Origin: Lasioglossum baleicum
Taxonomy: Eukaryota; Arthropoda; Insecta; Hymenoptera; Halictidae
Reading direction: 5' to 3'
Length of the DNA: 64,000 bases
Assembly: GCF_051020765.1 (NCBI RefSeq)
Contig: NC_134933.1
Coordinates: forward strand, 9,521,461-9,585,460
Below, one piece after another: positions 1-12,600 of the stretch. Below the pieces are notes generated by a model. That model was not told where the DNA came from. It searched no databases and saw nothing but the letters and a program-made list of their open reading frames with translations. The number at the start of each line of letters is the position of its first letter. The first letter of the stretch is position 1. Made by a program: the position numbers and the translations under genes.

Positions 1-563
1 AGAGCAATTATTGGGCTGGCAAGAATGTAATTTCGGTATTTTAAGGTGAAATAGAGAGTCCAATTTTTTCTTCAAGCAATAAACTTTAATGAATACTTGC
101 CCTTTTGTTCGATGTTTTTTTGCCAAAATATGAGTAAATAAGACAATATTTTACTGATTAAAGCTCATCGCTCGAATAAAGAAAGTCGGTTTTATTTTAT
201 CTTGAAAAATCGAAATTACTTCCTTGCCAACCCTATTAAAATTTCTCCTCAATTTTAAATTTTATATAAATCACAATAAATTTACTAATTTATATTTTTA
301 TTTAAAATTTACTGTCAATTTTAAATTTTATAAGAATTACAATAAATTTACTATTACCACACGATGTGAAGAGATATTTCTTCAAAGCAACTGGTCGGAA
401 TTGTAGAGGAAACACTAAAAGTTGCATTCTACAACTTTTTCTGTTAGCCTATATTGAAAATTTTCAAAATACTATTTCTCTAGTTTTCAATATAAAAATG
501 CCAGAACTGTTCTGTGCACTTTTCTATTTCATTATAGTAATTTGTACTGGTTTATTGTTTCAG
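1..563 (+). other. Lasp: End of Lasp intron upstream of the LIM exon
   Basis: Intronic, very AT-rich. A direct duplication of an AT-rich block (CAATTTTAAATTTTATA and following) occurs at about 252-290 and 314-356. From 350 to 490 it carries a degraded piece of the element family seen whole at 14584. No coding potential was recognised. Confidence 0.7.
350..490 (+). mobile_element. Fragment of foldback family T
   Basis: About 140 bp (GATGTGAAGAGA, GGAATTGTAGAGGAAA, ACTAAAAGTTGCATT, CCTATATTGAAAATTTT) match the left arm of the large inverted-repeat element at 14584-15256. It ends about 75 bp before the LIM-exon acceptor. Confidence 0.6.
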
Positions 564-658
564 ATATGGCACAAACAGTGCTTCAAATGTCAGGGTTGCG
601 GGATGATCCTGAACATGCGGACATACAAAGGGTTCAACAAACAGCCATACTGTGAGGC
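564..658 (+). CDS. Lasp: Lasp exon: second half of LIM domain
   Basis: The acceptor is a T-rich tract ending in CAG at 561-563, and the donor is GTAAGT at 659-664. It reads IWHKQCFKCQGCGMILNM and ends in YCEA, phase 2. These residues supply the His and Cys ligands of the LIM zinc sites; the last ligand His is the first full codon of the next exon. The left LIM half (first CxxC pair) must be on an upstream exon not in this window. Confidence 0.95.
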
Positions 659-3600
659 GTAAGTAAAACAGTCTGTCTGCTCTGTCTTGTTTGCCTTTCG
701 CGCTCCCGAGTTTATTCGGGACACACCTACTTCGCCTATTTGCTTCTCAACCCTAATCTGTACACAATATTATCGCTAGATCGTTTGAGAACGCGTCATG
801 GATATTTACTTAAAAAACCTTCTTTCTAGTTAATTTCTTACTATCGATAGTTACATGAAAAAATATGTAAATGTGGCTCGAACATGTACAGATAAGCTTG
901 CAGAGTTTCAATAAAGTCTATCGGTCGGTTTTCTTAAAAAAAATTCTCAAAATGCACCCTCCAAAAGAAAAAAAATTACCTCGAACCCTAATACCTGCCT
1001 CTGTCACTAGTACTTTCATTAACTAATAACTACCACACTTTTAACGCTAACGACATGAAAAAAATCACATGTACAGTTCAAACATGGGTGAACAATCCTG
1101 CAAAGTTTCAATAAAGTCTATCAGTCGGTTTTCTTAAAAAAAATTCTCAAAATACACCCTCCAAAAGAAAAATTACCTCGAACCACTCGTACCTTCATTA
1201 ATTAATAACTACCACACCTTTAACACTAACGACATAAAAAAATTTATATATGCAGTTCAAATATATGCGAACAAGCCTGCAAAACTTTTATAAGCTTCTC
1301 TGTATCGGTCTTCCCTCGAAAAATTCTGCAAATCGTACTCGCCAGCGAGTTAGAGCACGATCCGAGGATTCGCGTGCAGACTCCGGCTGATATCATTGTC
1401 CTAGGGAGCAATTTACTGGCTAATAAACTGGAATTCGACGAGACGCGGGTTTCGAGGCGTGTTGCAGACGGGAGAGAAGGTCGGGACCGTTCGCCTGCGA
1501 GCGGTATTGCGAGTCTTTTGATAGTTAAACGCATGCCAAGCGTGTCGATGCAGCGAAAGCGAGCGGTCCTGCGGTCAGGATAATATACGGCTATCGTAGC
1601 TTTCCAAGGGATCCTCCTCTTTTATCCTCGTGGGCTCCTTTCGACCGACCGCGGCCTCGCGTCCTTGCCGTGCGTCCACGGTAGCGGTGCATCGGCGAGT
1701 GGCCTAACAGTAACGTTTCCTTCGAGGATCCTGGTGAAAGGATCCCAAAGCACCGGGATGCTGGACAGACCTGTAGATCTGCTCGCGGGAAATGTACAGA
1801 CTGTGTGTTCTCCTCTTTCACCTTCTACGGCGTCTATTCTTCGCATTGCTCCGAGAAATGTTTCAGCTGCTCCTTTATTCGCCTATTTTTCACTCTAGAA
1901 ACACGAATACATTGATCAGGCCAGTTGCAATTATTTAGAAGCATTATTGGAGCAGTTTCTTCAAGACTTCGTCCGATTTTTATCGTTTTCGTGGACAGTT
2001 GAAAATTTTTCTACCTGCGGTTAATGAAATTCCGAGGATATGCATTCATGGCATGATCGATTAATCCAATTTCTGCGAAAGTTTGTTTGTAGGTTGAGTC
2101 AGTGTTCCTCAGCTTTCTTAATTTCTTCAAGGATAATGGTGCACGCACTGAGTCACGAAAGTATCCGAAGGTTTTTTAATGGAATGCTTAATGCTTGAAA
2201 AATGTAAATACCCACGCTGCGAATTTCGAAATAGTTTTTCCCCGACAGCGACGCGTGCTGGAGGAACTTTTATTGTCGATGTTTCTGAGAAACGTTTTAT
2301 TAATTACTTGGTAGAAGACGTAATTTATTCACCGCAAAATATCATCAATAATTATTTTTTACTCTATCTCATTTTTATCAATTGGAATTGCACATTCGAA
2401 CAACGTGACCAATGGCATAATAAAAAACCAATCAAACCGCATAGCAGTACATTATAACTTCCTTAATGATAAACTGTGCAACAAGCGGCACGATTAGTTG
2501 CAAAGCTCAACATCATTTTCGGGCCGATAATGTGTACCGGTTTCGAGGATGATAAATGATCCAGCATACATACTTTTTCACTTGATTTACACCCAGGAAA
2601 TCGTTAGCCTAGCACCAAGTGGAAAGAACTGATACATAAGATTTTTAATAGACATTCAAGAATCCTTTTATTTCACGATTTCCGGAGCTTAATAGGAACG
2701 CGATACAGTATCTCTCTCCCTCTTAATACAGGTATATTCGAACATGAATGACGAGACAAAGTAGCTGTATTCGCTAATCAGGTGCACAGGATAATTAGAG
2801 TCTTTGCCGGAGAAGTCCTTAATACGTTCTAATAACGAGCCGTCCGATAGAATATTAACGAACGCTCGATTCGGTGATACATACATACTATCTTATCCAG
2901 CTGATAAATGAGCCGTCGTTAGGCGATGCGAGACCATCCTGCGGCTGATTATCACTACCATTTTCCGTTATATGAAAAGCTTATGACAGAAGATTATCGT
3001 AAAGCGAAATTTATTAGTAAACCGGTAGTCTATACGCGTTTATAATAGAGTTGGGGAAGGTGCGGTAAATAATCATATTTATCAGTGTTGGGGTCTATCA
3101 AAAATATTAGGTGTAGCTTGAACGTTCATCGAAATAGGTTGAAATAAATTTGCAGAACTCACAACGAGCAGTAGGAGAACATTAATTTCAAACACAGATT
3201 TAAAGAATTTATAAATCTTGTATTATTATCAGTGTTGAGGTCTATGAAAAATATTAAATGTAGCTTGAACGTTCATCGAAATAGGTTGAAATAAATTTGC
3301 AGAACTCGCCACGAGCAGTAGAAGAAAATTAATTTCAATCACAGATTTAAAGAATTTAAAGACGTTGTACATGTTATTATCAGTGTTGGGATTTATGTAA
3401 AATATTAGATGTAGCTTAAACGTTCATCGGAATAGGTTGAAACAAAGTAGAACTCACTACGAGCAGTAGGAAAAAATAATTTCAATCACATATTTAAAGA
3501 ATTTAAAAACGTTGTTTTATTATCAGTGTTGAGGTCTATGAAAATATTAGATGTAGCTTGAACGTTCATCGAAATAGGTTGAAATAAATTTGCAGAACTC

Positions 3601-6600
3601 ACCACGAGCAGTAGGAGAAAATTAATTGCAAACACAGATTTAAGGAATTTAAAAACGTTGTATTATTATCAGTGTTGGGAGCTATGAAAAATATTAGATG
3701 TAGCTTGAGTTAAAGAATTTAAAAATGTATTATTTCTGATCGAGTAATGCGATTATAAAAGCAAAAGATAAATGTGTATGCAGCTTCTGTATCTTTGAAC
3801 TATTGCACACGATTTTGATTATGCACCAAAATTCGCGGTGTATTGTAAAAATCGGCAACGCCCATGAGTAACGAGGAACGAAGTCTGTGGCCTCGATAGG
3901 CTCAATTGCTGGATCGATCATTTAACGAATGCATCCGGTCCCACCGATCGGAAAGTTCTCCACTGATAAATCGTCGTCGGACGATGCAACGAAATTGAGC
4001 TCGAGCCACGTACAATTTCGCGTCGTCGACGTACATGAAATTATGGTGGTTTCCACCTTGCCGAGGACCGAGGAAGGAGCGTGCGTAGTCTAACGCTACT
4101 TTGTGATGACCTCTGGCACAATAGAATCATGCACAATACCTTCAGCATTCGACGAAGTTGCCAGAACTTCAACAACGCAATTTTCATTAACCTGCGAATT
4201 CTTGTACCATGTGTTAATACATATGTGCGATGAGTACGAGAAACCAACCATAACGAGCAGACTGCGGATGTTTATGCGATTTTCAATTTTTGTAGGTGAA
4301 TTTCAAGAGAAAGTGGAATTAAATAAAATCTTATTTTCAGTGATACAAGCCTTTGTAGATCCGTAATGAATAAAAATCGTACCAAATTCCATCGAATTTT
4401 ACATTGCAGAATTTTTTGAAAATTTTCAGACGCCATATGTGCATAAAAATCCGCAGTCTAATACATATGTAATGAGTGAGAGGCAAAATGTGTGAAGTGA
4501 ATTTGCTTGAACGAAATAAACAAATATGTGTGCATGGTGGAGCATTTTGTTCGGAAAATTTGTAGGTCGTTGATTGAACATCGTTTGTTACATCGAATTT
4601 TACATTGCAGAATTTTTTGAAAATTTTCAGACGCCATACGTGCATAAAGATCCGCAGTATATGTAATAATGACTGCGAGGCAAAATATGTGAAGACAAAA
4701 ATTTGTGAATTTGCTTGAACGAAATAAACAAATAAGTGTACATGTGATGGAGCGTTTTGTTCGGAATATTATTTGTCGGTCGTTGATTGAACATCGTTTG
4801 TGTTACATCGAATTTTGATGATCGTACGATCCAAAGACACTTGTACAGAGATTATTGAAAGTACTCCAAGCATTTGCCTCGTTCAATGTCTAAATAAGGA
4901 TTACCGGTCCTCAGTCTATCGACAACTTAATTCGCGAGTAGGAATCGATCGATCGCGGTTTCTCGCGGGCCGGTTACATCGGTATGCAACGTTTCGCCGT
5001 GAAACGGGTCCGGTGACTCGCGGAGTATTCCGCTCGAGCATCTGCGATGACGAAATCATTTTCCATCGGGTTTCGAGTCTGCATTTCTCTCCTGTTACGT
5101 GCCCGCTGCCGCGTAATTCGCCGCGTAACCCGTTCCGCCATTCACGGCCAGGAAGATTTTTCTTGGGAAGGGCTGCGAACGTTTCGTGGAACCTCTCTGC
5201 CCAACTGCAGGATCATATGTGCCGGTGATACTATAAATTCCAAAGACATTCATCATTTTCCTTATTATCAGTTAATTTTCTTATACGAAAATCGCAAAGA
5301 TCGAATTGAAATTCTATAAAAATAGAAGTTGAGTCTCTTGATTCCTGAAGCAGTCAATTTTCTAATGCAAAAATCCCAGAGTTCAAATTAAAATTCTATC
5401 AAAATAGAACTTGAGTCTCTTGATTCCTGAAGCAGTTAATTTTCTGATACGAAAATCCCAGAGTTTTAATTAAAATTCTATAAAAACTGGGCGTTTGTAT
5501 CTCGATTTTAGAAGCAGTCAATTTTCTGATATAAAAATCACAGAGTTTGAATTAAAATTCTATAAAAATGGGGCGTTTGCATCTTGTTTCTGGAATCTGT
5601 GAATTTTCTGATGCGAAAATCCCAGAGTTCGCACTAAAACAGTCAGTTTTCCGAGCAAACAAATTCATCTTTTTGTTTATTATTATTAGACGCAATGGTT
5701 TTATACATTTAAAAGATTCGCGAATTACTGGGCCGGTATTTAGCCAGCCGGCGACGCATATGTCGGCAATGCGTGTCGAATCAGACGAGATGGGCCGAAT
5801 AAGCAAAGCAGAACACGTGTGAGTCGTGAGATTCATTCATTCGTCTGGTAGCCGCCCCCTCGAGGCCCCGCGCGCATCCTCGCCTTCATTTCCCTTGCGC
5901 TTTATCTTCCCCCTTTCTCGCGTCTGTCCATCGTTCATTTAATTTTTATAAGCCCGTATGTACGGGCTGCGACCCGGTGCACGGTGCTCGATGACCTCCT
6001 TCGTGAGCATCGACCGGCCCGATGAATATTTTCCCTTCAAACCGATGGAAAGTATCAATCTCACCCGTTCAAAGACATTCTTGTCACTTTATGCGAACTC
6101 TCATTCTCATTCGTTACTTGATAAATTTTTAATAAATCCATCACCGGTCAAACGACCGGTTCCAGATTTTTTATTTCACAATTATTCAAATAATACAAGA
6201 TATTAGAATATGAACTGCGCGAACATCAAATAAATTCAATCTTGTTATTTTTATAAGCTAAGATGTGTTACCGGCTACTTTCAAAGCTCGGTAGGTTTAG
6301 TGTTAACAAATAATTCGATTTAATAAAATCTTCTAGATTTCGAAGTCATGCAGCAATGATTTTCCGAATTGCATCTCATTGTCAGCAGGATCTCCTGAGG
6401 ATTATTTGAATCCAAACTGGTCTGCGTTCTATGATCCAGTATATCCAGTATAGTTCGTACCGTGCTAGATGTTTCCACCAGATGTTTCCCACGTCGTTGA
6501 CCGACGAAAATAATTCGAATCAAGCGAGACAGTCCTCTGTGGATGTACAGTCCAGTGAATTAATGCCTTCCACGTTGATACCCGAAGTTCACCGCCTTCC

Positions 6601-9600
6601 GTAGCTTCCTGTGGGATCCTCTTATCTCCTCGTGTTTCATGTTCATCGCTGTCACGATTAGCACGTCGTTTCTTAATCGCTTGTAAGAGAATATACTTCT
6701 ATATGTATACATATATGGAAGTTAGAGAATATATTTTGATTTAACCCCCATGTCAATAACCAACATTTTCTATGATGTTCAATGATCCACTTTAGGTATT
6801 ATGTGTCGCGAAACAATAGCTCAAGACTAGTCCGTGTCAGTGTCCCAGTGATTCTCCCCTCGTCTAGACTAGCACAAAGCATGATTGAAATTGCAAGAAC
6901 GATGGGAGCACAGTGTATGTACTGTTGTTACTTACAAATGCGCGTGGACACTTGTTCCGGGTTGCAAGCTGTCCGAGACGACGTGCGCTGAATTAAGTAT
7001 TCCTCAGTCTATGGCCAAAGGTAACACGTGTTCCGCCGGTTTTGCTCGGCTGATTCCTTTTGATTTTCCCTGCGCCGTCAGATTTCTGCCGTTACTGTGC
7101 CCCGCACCTGCAAGAATGCCAGAGTGATCGTTTCTGGAGAAGCAGTTAATTCTCTAATGCAAAAATCCCAGAGTTCAAACTAAAATTCTATGAAATTGAG
7201 TCTCTTGATTCAGGAATCATTCAATTTTCTCATATAAAAATCCCCGAGTTCAATTAAAATTCTATAAAAATAGAACTTGTGAGTCTCTTGACTCTGGAAT
7301 CAATCAATTTTCTCATATAAATATTCCAGAGTTTGAATTAAAATTCTATAAAAATAGGACGAATGTATCTTGACTCCGGAATCAGTCAATTTTCTGATAC
7401 AAAATTCCCCGAGTTCGAATGAAAATTCTCTAAAAATAAAGCTTGACTCACTCGATTTTCGAGTCTGTAATTTTCCTAATAGGGTATACATAGTGAGTTG
7501 ACCGACGATTCCGTCCCGATCGAGGATCGAGCGTCAGATTTTAATAAATCCCCGGAGAATGATGTCATCCTCGAGGCGGATCGTCATCGGTTCACCACGA
7601 ATGAGTCACTTCCCCTCGTTCCTCCCTATTTAGAATACGCAGAGGAGGCTGTCGTGTGCTTTGTAATGCGTGCGGTTCACCTCAAACAGCGATAAACGTA
7701 TCTAATTATCACAAGTCATCCCGTCATCATTCAGATGATTCCGGCCGCGAGTACACCGCTGTGAAAACCGTTTCGCGGTTTTTACAACTTCTTTTTGTTT
7801 CCGCTTGTTTTTTCCTTCTTCCTCCTTCTCCTCCTCTTCTTCTTCTTCTTAGTTAGAGACACGCGCTTCCGCTGACAGCAACTCGGCTAAAGAATGTGAC
7901 GATTAGTGTAATAAGACACGGCCGGCCTTTGAGAACAAAATCTGACGCGGAGGGAAACTCGAGAACCGTAAAACGCCGGTCATTACGCGTGTACGCGCCT
8001 CTTCGGCGCCATTTTGAACGATCCTCACGGCGAAACGTGTTTTTCGCTACGAGACTCGTTTTTCAGCCTATTTTTACAATCGTTTAATTCCTTTCTTGTC
8101 TCTAGGCGCTTTATGATTTTGAACATTGCGACTTTCCTCGGCTCTTTTTATTTATCTGAAAGGTTCCATCCCTCCCACTATAATATAAATAGATGAACTA
8201 CGCCATTTTGATGAATGGTCGTCGATCATTTCGAGTCGTCCTTACAAGTTGGCACTTGTGTAACCAGATCGTGAAGCTTGCACACGCGTTAGAAGAAACA
8301 TTCTCTTTACAAGTCGCGGAATAGAATAGATGCGATAAGAGTGATATCATCCCGCTTAAGACATCATTAGTAAAATAATGAAGGCTTATGTAAGACCACT
8401 TACAGATAATTCTCTGGGTCGTGCGAGTGCGTGATCCGCTATTTCCCGTCGCACACTCGGTATTTATTTACTAAAACGCTAGAGAAGTGTCTTTACGAGA
8501 CCCCATTGTTCTTAATAATCTCTACTCTTCTAATAATCCCCACTTGCGGCTCGACGTGAACTCTAATATTGAAAATGAATTTTACGATCGAGCAACATTC
8601 TCTCTCATTGTTATTAATAATCCCTGCTGTTCCAACCAGATGGAGTGAATGAATATTGTTCTTAACACTTTACCTACCGGAAGCCTATTAATAGGATTTT
8701 CAATAATTGTGCTGTACCAAAAGAAAGCATAGAAATTTTCTTTTATACTGCAATCTTAAATGAAACTATTAGATGATGTTATTAAGGGTGACTTGTTAGT
8801 TCATAATGAAAATTGCTGTTGCTATTGAAGGTTCCATTAAAAAGTGTTTAGTCATGTACCATAGATTCTTCAAAATTATGCAATAATCACCGGTCGGTAA
8901 TGTGTTAATAATCCTCACTCTTCTACCCAGTCGGAGCTCGACGTGAACTGTGATATTGAAAATGAATATTGTTCTTAATAATCCCTACTCTTCTATTGAA
9001 ACTGATATACTGGTACCAGATTTTTTACCACGCTTATATTAGGTTCCTATAGCTAGAGACTTGTAACTTTAAACATAGCTCAGAACTGGATGACAATGCA
9101 ATATTAAAAAAACAAATTAAAAAAATAACTGTGCGTTTAGGAGGAAAAATTTTTTAACATTAACCGTCACTCCTCGTCGCGCGACGCTCGGTAGTACGTC
9201 ATCGCGTTCAGCGATCCCCACTCCGCGCGCCAGCGCTCCCTACTCCACTACGCGTTCCTACTCCGACTCATCCCCACTCCACTGACCCACTTCGCACCGA
9301 AGGAGCGGACAGTCAATGTGGTGTTCCGTTCATTCAGTTCCATTTCTTAAAAAGTTTTTTTAATATATTTTTTAATTTATTTTACGGTTATTGGTATAAT
9401 AAAGATAATTTCATAAGAAATGATTGTATAGATATTTTCAGTGGAGTACATATTACAATAGGAGCTGCACAAAGTCTAAATAAAATCGATCTTGTCATTT
9501 TTACAAGGGAACATGTACGAGTTTCGTTTAAGGCTCGATAGGTTTAGTGTTAGTATTGAAAATGAGTTTAATAAATCGTTTACTCGGCGATCGAGTATCG

Positions 9601-12600
9601 AGGATCCTCCGAAGTAACGGTGATTCGTTCGCGAAAGAAGAGGCGACTGTTAGGAGGTTTAAGTGGCTCACGTGAGAAACGGCCGGAGGAAGAAAGGGGC
9701 CGGAAGTATAGCCGTCGTCTGTCGCGTTGCAGTTTTAACTTGGAGCAATTTAACAGCTAGTAGTAAAAGGGGTGGCCAGCGTAGCGTGACCCGGCTGCAT
9801 GGCTACGGTGAACCGACCTTGTCCCACAATGCACCTCCGTGCCCCACCATGCCAGCCAGTATGTAATTTTACAACCCTGTGTGTCACACGCGCTGCACTT
9901 CGCCGTCTGCTCTGCAACCGACGAGGCGCGGTGCATTGCGAGACACAAGGATGCTGCTCGAAGCAATAATGCTCTTTTTGGTACGATTCGAGACGGCGAG
10001 ACTTACACTCTCGTCCACAAGCATCGGTCCGGTTCTCCTCGATGTTTTCCTCGTTGCCTCTTGCTATTTATTCTTAACATGTTCGCTACCAGCATTTGTT
10101 TCGTTGCTTATCTTCCTTGTTCGAAAGTTTTATTAAATGCAACGTACCCAATTTTGAATTATTAAAACAGTTTAGCAGAAGAAAGTCACAGATTCGCTGA
10201 GAAATTATGCATTTTACTATGACTGTCAACAACGAAGTGCATAAAATTAATTTCACTGTTTTTAAGTGAACTGTCAGATTATGGGTGTCACATATTTGTG
10301 ACGGTGGTAGCAAAAGTGTTAAGGACAATTTGTTCTGATGTCTTTTTAGACATTTTTGTTTCCTGTTTCTGATTTATTTCACGGTCTAAATGGACCACTA
10401 TATTTATAGATACCTGTAGCGTGGCTTCAAACACTTGTACGCGATATTTTGCTGGCATTATGTGCTCTGAATCACTTTCGTTGCCTCTTGTTCTCTCTAC
10501 TGCTCTCGATTCTTAAGGATTATTTGTTCAGATGTCTTTTTAGACATTTTTGTATCCCGTTTCTGATTTATTTCACGGTCTAAATGGACCACTGTATTTG
10601 TAGACACCTGTAGCGTGGCTTAAAACACTTGTACGCAACGTTTTACTGGGATTATGTGCTCTGAATCATTTTCGTTGCCTCTTGTTCTCTCCACTGCTCT
10701 CGATTCTTAAGGATTATTTGTTCAGATGTCTTTTTAGAAATTTTTGTTTCCCGTTTCTGATTTATTTCACGGTCTAAATGGACCACTATATTTATAGATA
10801 CCTGTAGCGTGGCTTGAAACACTTGTACGCGACGTTTTGCTGCGATTACATGTGCCTTGAATCACTTCTGACATTTCTTGAAGACTATTGAAGAATATTC
10901 AATATTCTTAAAGAATATTCATATACTTTTTACAATGGTTTGGTTTACTGTTTCCTGTTATTTAATGTTTTTCCATCACGATTCTTAATCCCAGCAGCAA
11001 AACAGGAAGCCAAGAAGATTGCATACTAATTAATCTCAACTTTCATCGAAGTATCCCGGGACGAGAACCTCTATAAATAGAAAATGGCGGTCTGTTTTAG
11101 CGAAATTTGTTTACGAGACGTTAATTGCCGTGGAGTATGCAACGCGACACTAGGAAGTGACTGCCTCGACGATGCCGCCGTTGATTAGTGTAATTAAGAC
11201 AGCGTGTTTTTCCCAGTCTGTGGAAATTCTTCGCAGCCTATCGAAAACATCCGAACGTCGCACATGAACTGAAACGAAACAACTCGCTAATTAATGCATG
11301 TTGCGCGCGTGCTAATTGAAGGAAAGCTTTTGTGTAGAAATTCAGGAAGAGCGTGACATAGTTCGTATCGAACGGAAACCGCTAATATCGATCGAGATAG
11401 GTGGCTGTGGAGATTTCGAGTAATGGATCGTGAAATGCTGCGGCAAATGAGCCAACTAGATGCATAAATCGCGAACGTTATGGGGTTTAAACGTCCGAAT
11501 GTTGATCGGTGCTGCGGAACCGGTCGCATTACGTCGCCTCGCAAATTTACATCTCGTATAATCTGTTCGAACGAAACTTTGTCATAATTGCGACGTTTGT
11601 CTCGCGTTCTTTATTAGTCCTCGAGAATTTGCTCGAATTTTATGCTAATCAGACCTAATTGCAATTCTGCTTTTTTCTTTCTGGTCTTGGGATCAAATAA
11701 AATCCTGTTTTTAGGCGGGAACAGCCTTTGAAGATCCAAAATAAGTAAAAATTCTATCGACTTTTATCTTCTAGCATTTTTTACAAATTAAATGCATAAA
11801 GATCTGCTAGATTGCAGATATTTACGCAATTTTCAATCTTTACAGTAAAATTTTAGGAAAGTGAAATCAAATAAAATCCTATTTTTCGTGGCAACAGCCT
11901 TTGTAGATCCAAAATATATAAAATTCTATCGACTTTCATTTTCTAACATTTTTTACAAATTAAATGCATAAAGTTCCCGTAGACTGCGGATGTGTATGCA
12001 ATTTTTAATTTTCACAGTCAAATTTTAGGAAAGTGGAATTAAACATAATTCTATTTTTAGTGGGAACAGCCTTTGTAGATCCAAAATAAGTAAAAATTCT
12101 ATCGACTTTTATCTTCTACCATTTTTTACAAATTAAATGCTAAAGATCCCTTAGACTGCGGATGTTTACGCAATTTTCGATGTTTACAGTCAAATTTTAG
12201 GAAAGTGGAATCAAACAAAATTCTATTTTTAGTGGGAACAGCCTCTGTAGATCCAAAATATATAAAAAACCTATCGACTTGTATCTTCTAGCATCTTTTA
12301 CAAATAAAATGCTAAAGATTCCTTAGACTGCAGATCTTTACGCAATTTTCAACGTTTACAGTCAAATTTTAGGAAAGCGAAATCATATAAAATTCTATCA
12401 TATATTTGGTGAGAACAGTCTTTGTAGATCCGAAATAAATAATAATAAATATCAAAAACTATCTCTCGTATGCCTGAAACCCGTAAAGATCCGCAGTCAA
12501 CACATCACAAGACAGCTAGTATTTTATACTTCGATATAGACCACGCGGCTCGATCTTTGATCGAGCTAGGCACGCGCGGGACGCGTTAATTCCCGGCGGA

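Noticed and set aside
4800..5228. 142-codon + strand open frame
   Set aside because: No domain, no splice or promoter context, intronic to Lasp; overlapped by another open frame.
8180..8192. ATATAAATAG as a MEF2 site
   Set aside because: The first base does not fit the MEF2 consensus and the sequence is common in AT-rich DNA.
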